DNA from: Bacteroidota bacterium
GTDB lineage: Bacteria > Bacteroidota > Bacteroidia > Bacteroidales > F082
Direction of reading: 5' to 3'
DNA length: 64,000 nucleotides
Assembly (NCBI GenBank): GCA_016715945.1
Contig: JADJXJ010000001.1
Span: 2,356,001 to 2,420,000, forward strand
Below the pieces are notes generated by a model, which saw only the letters and a list, made by a program, of their open reading frames with translations, was not told the DNA's origin and did not search any database. How positions within the stretch are numbered: position 1 is the first letter of the stretch; each line of letters opens with the position of its first letter. Shown piece after piece: positions 49,749-55,551 of the stretch. The translations under genes and the position numbers were made by a program.

Positions 49749-49766
49749 CAGCCTGACCATGTGACA

Positions 49767-49803
49767 GAAATTGAGCAGGGACTGCCGGTCTCTGCTCAAT
49801 TTC
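49767..49803. terminator. long hairpin after hexaheme gene
   Basis: GAAATTGAGCAG (49767-49778) and CTGCTCAATTTC (49792-49803) pair perfectly, and the inner GGAC/GTCT extends the stem to about 16 bp with a five-base loop. No T run follows, so it may act as an mRNA-stabilising or partial-termination element separating the first gene from the rest. Confidence 0.6.
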
Positions 49804-49831
49804 ATGTTAGGACACGCAAAATAACAATAAG

Positions 49832-49839
49832 TACCTTTG
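49832..49839 (+). promoter_or_regulatory. internal promoter of cytochrome cluster, -7 box
   Basis: TACCTTTG is an exact -7 box. The longest reading of the next gene (TTG at 49837) overlaps it, so the ATG at 49858 is preferred (15-base leader). Confidence 0.6.
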
Positions 49840-49857
49840 ATGATTAAAAAAGAGCGT

Positions 49858-50259
49858 ATGAGATCACACTTTATCAGCCATTTTAGGGCAAGATTTGCGG
49901 GCCTTGTTTTGCTGGCTGCCGGATTGCTCAGTTCGTGCCAATACGAGTTTATCGAACCTGAACGACCAATCATTGACCCTACCGTCGAAATCAAATTCGC
50001 AGAGGAGATAGCCCCGATTTTCAGCAACAACAATAACTGCACGGCCTGTCACCGCACCGGCGCCACCCCGCCCGACCTTACACCCGATCGCGCATACAAC
50101 GCCATTGTGCCCACATATGTGAACACCGCTGCCCCCGAGCAGAGCAGCATTTATTGGTTTGCGCATCCAAATTCGACCACCCACAACTGGAAGAAGCTCA
50201 CCCTCAGCGAGGCTGCCCTCATTCTTGAATGGATCAAACAAGGCGCTAAAAACAATTAA
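49858..50259 (+). CDS. monoheme cytochrome c lipoprotein
   Basis: A 133-residue lipoprotein (AAGLLSSC, Cys27) with one haem site, CTACH at 60-64. The pattern KFAEEIAPIFSNNNNCTACH...PPDLTPDRAYNAIV, with SLY-like SSIYWFAHP and a closing LTLSEAALILEWIKQGAKNN, matches the small class I cytochromes of the planctomycete-type (PSCyt) kind. No clear Met ligand is visible, so the sixth ligand may be His (HPNSTTH). It lies 11 bases before the DUF5777 barrel gene, suggesting the two products meet at the outer membrane. Confidence 0.85.
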   Translation: MRSHFISHFRARFAGLVLLAAGLLSSCQYEFIEPERPIIDPTVEIKFAEEIAPIFSNNNNCTACHRTGATPPDLTPDRAYNAIVPTYVNTAAPEQSSIYWFAHPNSTTHNWKKLTLSEAALILEWIKQGAKNN

Positions 50260-50270
50260 CCCCCACAGCC

Positions 50271-51146
50271 ATGAAAAAAATAGCAGCTTTACTCCTGATA
50301 TCATTCGCTTTTGTAGCGCAACTGGGTGCCCAGGAAGAACAAACTTCCAAACCCAAAGACCGCCCGGTGCGTGCCCCCTTTGAGAGCGGTTACCTGATTG
50401 ATAACCAGACCACTGTAATCCCATCGCCAAAAACACTGGAATACATCATCCAGCATAAATTTGGCAATATGAACAACGGCTTATCGGACCTTTTTGGCAT
50501 TTACGCCCCCGGGGCCAATATCCGTATGGGACTTAATTATGTACCTTACAAAAACCTGCAGGTGGGCTACGGACTCACCCGGCTGAATATGTACAGCGAT
50601 TTCTCGGTGAAATATACCATACTCGAGCAAACACGCCGCAACACCGTGCCTGTGGCAGTGGCAGTATTTGGCACAATGGCCATCGACGGACGCAACGAAA
50701 AAGTGTTCGGCAAAAACTACAGCTTTGCCAATCGCTTTTCCTACTTCAGTCAGCTTATCGTCGGGCGTCGTTTCAACGACTGGCTTTCGGTGCAGGCAAA
50801 TGCAAGCTTTACACACTACAATGCCACCGACTCGCTTATCGACCACGATAAAATTGCTGTTGGCATCAATGGCCGCGTGAAGTTTTCACCCCAGTCGAGC
50901 ATCTTGTTTCAATATGATCAACCGTTGAAAATCAAGGCAATAAGTGAACACCGCGAGTTTACCAACCCCTCAAAACCAAATTTGGGCATCGGCTGGGAAA
51001 TCCGAACAAGCACCCACGCATTTCATATCTACGTTTCATCAGCCGACGGATTGGTGCCTCAGCACAATGCCATGTATAACCTGAACGATTTCACCAAAGG
51101 CGATATGATGTTTGGTTTCTCGATTACGCGACTTTGGAGTTTTTAA
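50271..51146 (+). CDS. DUF5777 outer-membrane beta-barrel protein
   Basis: A 291-residue protein with a signal peptide (MKKIAALLLISFAFVAQLGAQ) and a run of amphipathic strands typical of an outer-membrane barrel of about 12 strands (ANIRMGLNYVPYKNLQVGYGL, VKYTILEQ, TVPVAVAVFGTMAI, KIAVGINGRVKFSPQSSILFQYDQPL; ending MMFGFSITRLWSF with terminal Phe). It fits family DUF5777, which in Bacteroidetes recurs beside cytochromes c. By analogy with porin-cytochrome complexes the barrel could sheath a haem protein through the outer membrane; that is inference. It is preceded and followed by cytochrome genes. Confidence 0.85.
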   Translation: MKKIAALLLISFAFVAQLGAQEEQTSKPKDRPVRAPFESGYLIDNQTTVIPSPKTLEYIIQHKFGNMNNGLSDLFGIYAPGANIRMGLNYVPYKNLQVGYGLTRLNMYSDFSVKYTILEQTRRNTVPVAVAVFGTMAIDGRNEKVFGKNYSFANRFSYFSQLIVGRRFNDWLSVQANASFTHYNATDSLIDHDKIAVGINGRVKFSPQSSILFQYDQPLKIKAISEHREFTNPSKPNLGIGWEIRTSTHAFHIYVSSADGLVPQHNAMYNLNDFTKGDMMFGFSITRLWSF

Positions 51147-51181
51147 TGATTCGCATGTCTAACCCTCAAATAAACTTTAAA

Positions 51182-51595
51182 ATGAAAAAACTCGTGATTG
51201 TATTGGCAGGGATTTTTGCACTCGGCCTGCTCGCATTTACTATGCCTCAGGAACAGAAAAAAGGCGAACCCTGGAAGATTCCGGCAGAGTACAAAAACAA
51301 GAAAAACCCGTACACCGTGGATGCAGACTTACTTAAGATCGGCAAGGACGTGTATGCCAAGCACTGCCGTTCGTGCCACGGCAATATAGGTAAAGGCGAT
51401 GGCCCCAAAGCCCGTAACCTGAAAACACATCCCGGCGATTTTTCGGATGCTAAATGGCAAGGATCGGTTACCGATGGCGAATTATATTACATGTCGATCA
51501 TCGGGCGGGACGAGATGCCAAACTACGAAACCAAGATAACCGACGAGGAAGAGCGCTGGGCTGTGGTGGCCTATGTGCGCAGCCTCAAGAAATAA
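51182..51595 (+). CDS. periplasmic monoheme cytochrome c (class I)
   Basis: A 137-residue small electron carrier with an N-terminal hydrophobic signal (residues 1-22). It has a single CRSCH haem site (Cys62-His66) in DVYAKHCRSCHGNIGKGDGP and a likely axial Met112 in GRDEMPNYETKI, followed by the closing helix EERWAVVAYVRSLKK. These are class I cytochrome c features. It would shuttle electrons across the periplasm between the membrane cytochromes and the outer-membrane parts encoded next to it. The ATG at 51182 was chosen for the signal peptide; the longer start overlaps the DUF5777 gene. Confidence 0.9.
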   Translation: MKKLVIVLAGIFALGLLAFTMPQEQKKGEPWKIPAEYKNKKNPYTVDADLLKIGKDVYAKHCRSCHGNIGKGDGPKARNLKTHPGDFSDAKWQGSVTDGELYYMSIIGRDEMPNYETKITDEEERWAVVAYVRSLKK

Positions 51596-51618
51596 TCAAC
51601 TGTTTGTTTTACAACCTA

Positions 51619-51658
51619 CCGGGGCAGTCCATAACGCTGCCCCGGCGTGGTTTTATTT
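51619..51658 (+). terminator. terminator-like hairpin within cytochrome cluster
   Basis: CCGGGGCAG (51619-51627) and CTGCCCCGG (51637-51645) form a perfect 9-bp GC-rich stem with a nine-base loop, followed by CGTGGTTTTATTT. It is likely an intrinsic terminator or attenuator after the soluble cytochrome gene. Confidence 0.7.
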
Positions 51659-51723
51659 CGCAGATTTTATCATAATTCTTATCTTGCGGCTGAGTTGAAT
51701 CCTATTGAACCAAAACCTGAGCT

Positions 51724-52680
51724 ATGACAAAACCAACTGCCTGGCTGGGCATAATTCTGATACTCGGCTTCAGTCCACTCTTTGCACAGCTTACCGTGGA
51801 TATGGATGCCGAGCCGGCCGGATTGGCCGATAACCAAACCTGCTTCGACTGCCACGGGAAAAGGATTTATGCCTATGAGAACCCCGTAACCGGCCGCATC
51901 GAGCGCAAAGCCATGAACCCCAATTTTGTGTTCGATCAGGAGGCATTTTATCAGGGGGTACACCGTCATTTTCGCTGCACCGACTGTCATTCGCCTGATT
52001 ACGAGACCTTTCCGCACAAGGCTGAGCTCAGGTTCGAGCCTATGTACAGTTGCCTCGACTGCCACGGGGGCGATCCCACCTACGCTCATTTTCACTTTGA
52101 CGAAATTGGCGTGGAGTTTGAGAAAAGTGTGCATTTTGAGCGGCAACCCGAACGTTTTAATTGCTGGAGCTGCCATAATCCCCACAGCTACAAGGCAATG
52201 ACCAGAAGCGGATTCAGGATCACCGAAATAGTGCAGTATCACAACAATATGTGTGCCAGCTGCCACAACAATACCGACCGCTTTCAAACGGTGAGCGACA
52301 GCCTGAAGCGCCCGCTCGACCAGATCCATGCCTTTTTACCCAACTTCAACCTGCATTTTAATGCCGTTCGTTGCATCGAATGCCATACTGCTACAGAAGA
52401 CACCATGTGGGTGGCGCACAACATCCTGCCTAAAGAACTTGCCGTGAAACGCTGCGTGGAATGCCATTCGGCCAACTCCCTGCTGATGTCATCACTTTAC
52501 AAATACCAGAATATCGAATCGCGCCGCAGCCGTGGTACCCTCAATGCCATTATCCTCAACGAGGCTTATGTGATTGGGGCCAACCGCAATATCTACCTCA
52601 ACATCATCAGCATCGTACTTTTCGGGATGACCCTGCTTGGCGTTCTGGTTCACATCATTTTCCGCATTAAAAAACCCTGA
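51724..52680 (+). CDS. heptaheme cytochrome c with C-terminal membrane anchor
   Basis: A 318-residue exported cytochrome: signal peptide (1-22, ending SPLFAQ), seven CxxCH sites (Cys40, Cys85, Cys110, Cys147, Cys177, Cys217, Cys244) and a membrane helix at about 292-314 that ends in a short basic tail (RIKKP). The haem domain therefore faces the periplasm while tied to the inner membrane. Paired haem motifs with intervening His (HRHF, HFHF, HNPHSYK) recall cytochrome c3/NrfH-like families. The membrane cytochrome b gene starts one base after its stop, so the two are almost certainly one complex that takes electrons from quinol. A weak -7-like element (TATCTTGCG, 51680-51688) precedes it. Confidence 0.9.
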   Translation: MTKPTAWLGIILILGFSPLFAQLTVDMDAEPAGLADNQTCFDCHGKRIYAYENPVTGRIERKAMNPNFVFDQEAFYQGVHRHFRCTDCHSPDYETFPHKAELRFEPMYSCLDCHGGDPTYAHFHFDEIGVEFEKSVHFERQPERFNCWSCHNPHSYKAMTRSGFRITEIVQYHNNMCASCHNNTDRFQTVSDSLKRPLDQIHAFLPNFNLHFNAVRCIECHTATEDTMWVAHNILPKELAVKRCVECHSANSLLMSSLYKYQNIESRRSRGTLNAIILNEAYVIGANRNIYLNIISIVLFGMTLLGVLVHIIFRIKKP

Positions 52681-52681
52681 T

Positions 52682-53299
52682 ATGTCCGAACGATTGTACC
52701 TATACCCCATATGGCTGCGTTTGTGGCATGCCCTGAACGCAATAATGTTTCTTGTGCTCATTGCCACCGGCCTGAGCATGCAGTATTCCAGCCCCGATGC
52801 GCCTTTGATTCGTTTCGATCTGGCAGTGCGCCTGCACAATATTGCCGGTGTAATTGTATCGCTTAATTACCTGATTTTCATTGCCGGAAATCTGGCAACA
52901 GGCAACGGACGACACTACCGCATTGTATTTGAAGGTTATACGAGGCGAATCATGCAGCAGGTGGACTATTACGTGCGTGGGCATTTCAAGGGCGAGAAAG
53001 CCCCGTTTCCGGTGACTGCCAACCGCAAGTTCAACCCCCTGCAGCAGGCCACTTATGTGGGCACCATGTACCTGCTGCTGCCCCTGATCATCATCACCGG
53101 GCTTGCCCTGCTTTTTCCCGAAACTATCGCCAATCGCGTGGGCAACCTGAGTGGTATTTACCTCACTGCCCTGCTGCATTCGGCTGTGGGCTTTCTGCTT
53201 TCGCTCTTTATGGTCATCCATATTTACTTTTCCACCATGGGTGCAACCCCTACAAGCAATTTTAAGAGTATGGCCACCGGTTGGCACGAACCCCATTAA
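52682..53299 (+). CDS. membrane cytochrome b (HydC/FdnI-like)
   Basis: A 205-residue integral membrane protein with about four to five helices. Four His residues in helices are placed as ligands for two b haems: His16 (LRLWHALNA), His52 (VRLHNIAG), His166 (ALLHSAVG) and His180 (VIHIYF). This is the pattern of the Ni-hydrogenase/formate dehydrogenase/thiosulfate reductase cytochrome b subunits, which exchange electrons with the quinone pool. No hydrogenase or molybdoenzyme subunit is nearby; its partner is the heptaheme cytochrome encoded one base upstream. The start at 52682 gives the usual N-terminus (YLYPIWLRLWH). Confidence 0.9.
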   Translation: MSERLYLYPIWLRLWHALNAIMFLVLIATGLSMQYSSPDAPLIRFDLAVRLHNIAGVIVSLNYLIFIAGNLATGNGRHYRIVFEGYTRRIMQQVDYYVRGHFKGEKAPFPVTANRKFNPLQQATYVGTMYLLLPLIIITGLALLFPETIANRVGNLSGIYLTALLHSAVGFLLSLFMVIHIYFSTMGATPTSNFKSMATGWHEPH

Positions 53300-53316
53300 T
53301 CAAAAGGCCAAGTGCC

Positions 53317-53325
53317 TATCTTTGC
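53317..53325 (+). promoter_or_regulatory. -7 box before OB-fold lipoprotein gene
   Basis: TATCTTTGC is an exact -7 box, giving a 23-base leader to the ATG at 53351. The last gene of the cluster can thus be expressed separately. No good -33 element. Confidence 0.55.
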
Positions 53326-53350
53326 TGCACTTTATCAATACCAAACAGAC

Positions 53351-54073
53351 ATGAAACAACTGATTATTCTGCTCTTTTCTGCCCTGATCCTTTCTGCGTG
53401 CGGCAATCAGCAACCCAAGGTGGAATATGCCCTCGATCCGAACAATACTGCCATCACCGTGAAAGAGGTCAGGCAAACGCCCATGTACACCTATATTCTC
53501 GGAAAGATTGACAGCAAAGACACCTGGATTGCTGTTTCGGCCGATGAGGTGGAAACCGGCAAGACTTACTATTTCTCGGAAATGATGGAAATGACCAATT
53601 TCCACAGTAAGGAACTTAATATGGATTTCGACCGCATTTTGTTTGTCGGCAACCTGAGTACGATGCCCATTCCGGCCACAGCCATGTTGCAACAGCCTCA
53701 GGCACAGCCCCAGCAAAGTGCCGGCGCCCCACACCTTGCGCGTCAGGAAGTCAATATCAGGCCTGTGGAAGGCAGCATCACCCTGGAAGAACTCTGGCAA
53801 AAAAGAGCGCAGCTCGCTGGTAAGACAGTAAAAATCACCGGACAGGTGGCCAAATACAATCCTGCCATCATGGGGACCAACTGGATCCACATTCAGGATG
53901 GCACCGGAAGCGAGGAGTTTTTCGACCTGACCGTGACCAGCATGGACATGGCCACGGTGGGCGATGTGGTGGTAGTGGAAGGCACGGTAGTGCTCAACAA
54001 AGACCTGGGTTCGGGCTATTTTTATGACATCCTGCTTGAGAATGCGAAGGTTACCCGTTTAAGCATTCAGTAG
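53351..54073 (+). CDS. lipoprotein with C-terminal OB-fold-like domain
   Basis: A 240-residue lipoprotein (ALILSAC, Cys17). The first half (about 25-110) is a beta domain (VKEVRQTPMYTYILGKIDSKDTWIAVS, GKTYYFSEMMEM) and a Gln/Pro/Ala-rich linker (about 113-135) follows. The C-terminal part (about 140-240) looks like an OB fold of the tRNA-anticodon/NirD-like type found in exported bacterial proteins: GKTVKITGQVAKYNPAIMGTNWIHIQDGTGS, VGDVVVVEGTVVLNKDLGSGYFYDILLENAKVT. A similar exported OB module often accompanies cytochrome clusters, but its role is unknown. It follows the cytochrome b gene by 51 bases. Confidence 0.75.
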   Translation: MKQLIILLFSALILSACGNQQPKVEYALDPNNTAITVKEVRQTPMYTYILGKIDSKDTWIAVSADEVETGKTYYFSEMMEMTNFHSKELNMDFDRILFVGNLSTMPIPATAMLQQPQAQPQQSAGAPHLARQEVNIRPVEGSITLEELWQKRAQLAGKTVKITGQVAKYNPAIMGTNWIHIQDGTGSEEFFDLTVTSMDMATVGDVVVVEGTVVLNKDLGSGYFYDILLENAKVTRLSIQ

Positions 54074-54077
54074 CACG

Positions 54078-54722
54078 TTATTTCCGGCCGAAATCGGCTG
54101 GTATCTGACCCCATCGGGCAGTGTCCCATTTGCGCAATGGCACCTCGATGGGGTTTTCTTTTAACCACTTTTCCGCCCGTTCAACCACCGCATAAAGCTG
54201 CTCCGTATCCTGATTGCGCGGCAGCTTACTCTTGGCTTTGCCTTGCTGTACCCATCTGAGTGCCAGTTCCGAGTCGGAATACACCGGAAGCCTGAGCCGA
54301 TTTTTCTTTTGCCAGGCCAGGGCATGCACAATGGCTAAAAATTCCCCGATGTTGTTTGTGCCGACCTCCCAGACCGGGCTGCGGAAAATTTCGGTGCCGG
54401 TTCCGGCATATACCCCTTTGTACTCCATCCGGCCGGGATTGCCCGCACAGGCGGCATCCACGCAAATGGCATTGGCCTCGGGTTCCTCGGCCGAAAACAG
54501 CTCAATTGAGCCGGTTTTAACTTTGGTCGGTGCGAGTTTCAGGCCCTCCTCCGGACCAGCCGCAAATGCCTGGCGGGCAAGCTCGAGTGTTGGAAAAGCC
54601 TTGTACCTGGCGCCCGCGTAGCCATGCACCTGCTCGCGACAGGCATGCCAGTTTTTGTAGATGCCCGGTTGAAACCCCGACCAGACTACATAAAACTTCG
54701 GCTGCTCTTTTTTGCTCGACAT
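54078..54722 (-). CDS. ribonuclease H with N-terminal viroplasmin domain
   Basis: A 214-residue RNase HI-type enzyme that cuts RNA in RNA-DNA hybrids. Residues 1-60 form the caulimovirus viroplasmin/RNase H1 hybrid-binding domain (KFYVVWSGFQPGIYKNWHACREQVHGYAGARYKAFPTLELARQAF, in parts). The catalytic domain (about 80-214) has the acidic tetrad in ICVDAACAGNPG, IGEFLAIVHAL, VYSDSELALRW and RKWDTARWG. The ATG at 54722 is the first family-like start. It lies within about one base of the predicted transcript start, so the mRNA seems leaderless. It is convergent with the OB-fold lipoprotein gene, four bases apart. Confidence 0.9.
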   Translation of the reverse strand: MSSKKEQPKFYVVWSGFQPGIYKNWHACREQVHGYAGARYKAFPTLELARQAFAAGPEEGLKLAPTKVKTGSIELFSAEEPEANAICVDAACAGNPGRMEYKGVYAGTGTEIFRSPVWEVGTNNIGEFLAIVHALAWQKKNRLRLPVYSDSELALRWVQQGKAKSKLPRNQDTEQLYAVVERAEKWLKENPIEVPLRKWDTARWGQIPADFGRK

Positions 54723-54725
54723 GGC

Positions 54726-54758
54726 ACAAAGATAAGACACCTCACGGGCCAGGGCAAA
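54726..54758 (-). promoter_or_regulatory. RNase H promoter (-33/-7)
   Basis: On the minus strand TTTG (54755-54758) and TATCTTTGT (54726-54734) are 20 bases apart, one of the best promoters in the window. The predicted start is near 54723, next to the ATG. Confidence 0.7.
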
Positions 54759-54826
54759 TTGTATAATTCTCTGATGTTGACCAACAAACGGGTTTCAAAA
54801 TGATTTGCTTTGGACAGATGTGTGCA

Positions 54827-55486
54827 TCAAAGCTGAAAAACCAGCTGCACAAAGTGTTCCATGCGATGAAAATCTATGGCACCAGTGGGCTGCCATGCCT
54901 GGTAGGAAAAGGGCAGCAAACCGGCGTCGATTCTGAAAAAATTGGCCCGCCAACCGGAAGCCATACTGCCATCGGACGACAGAAGATTTTTTATTGGAAT
55001 AGCCATTTCGGCTATCCATTGCCTGCACTGACCTTTGGCATTGAGGGTGCCATCTATCCAGACACGTGTCTCAATACCCGGACAATTCCAGCTTTTATCG
55101 CCTTCGTATCTGCGGCTTGCACCCGGAGCACCATCGTTGAACACCTTAAGCTGGGTGAGGGTATTGAGCGGATTCAGGTCGATTTCGTAGTAAATGTTGG
55201 ATTGATCAGGTGGCTGCAGAAACACCTCTGCTGCTTCTTCCTCCCAGACAGGTGAGCCGGCACGGGTATGGGTGGCATACACTGAGGTGCTTTGGCATTC
55301 GAATCGCACACAAAAAATATCGCCTGCCATGCCAAGCCTGACAGTGGTGGGATGAACCGGCTTGCTGCCATCAGTTACCTCGCTCAGCTGAAGCTGGAAT
55401 GCAGCTTGCCAGCGACGTGCGTTTCGTTTGATGTCATAGAAGAAAGGATGACCGCTGAGTTGTGGGATAATCATAGGCTGAAGCAT
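54827..55486 (-). CDS. carbohydrate-binding family 9-like protein
   Basis: A 219-residue protein with no signal peptide, made of one beta-sandwich like the CBM9-type (DOMON-related) domain: LRLGMAGDIFCVRFECQSTSV-like strands, VWEEEAAEVFLQPPDQSNIYYEIDLNPL, KSWNCPGIETRVWIDGTLN and a closing GWRANFFRID...WQPTGAIDFHRMEHFVQLVF. CBM9-like proteins bind sugars but many Bacteroidetes copies are uncharacterised. It lies between RNase H and the secreted DUF4623 protein and may share a transcript with the latter. The start may be Met1 or Met5. Confidence 0.75.
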   Translation of the reverse strand: MLQPMIIPQLSGHPFFYDIKRNARRWQAAFQLQLSEVTDGSKPVHPTTVRLGMAGDIFCVRFECQSTSVYATHTRAGSPVWEEEAAEVFLQPPDQSNIYYEIDLNPLNTLTQLKVFNDGAPGASRRYEGDKSWNCPGIETRVWIDGTLNAKGQCRQWIAEMAIPIKNLLSSDGSMASGWRANFFRIDAGLLPFSYQAWQPTGAIDFHRMEHFVQLVFQL

Positions 55487-55551
55487 GCCATGAAAACAAA
55501 TGAAACTGCTGGCCAGAAGCCGGCAGTCAGTTAACCAAGATTCACTATCAA

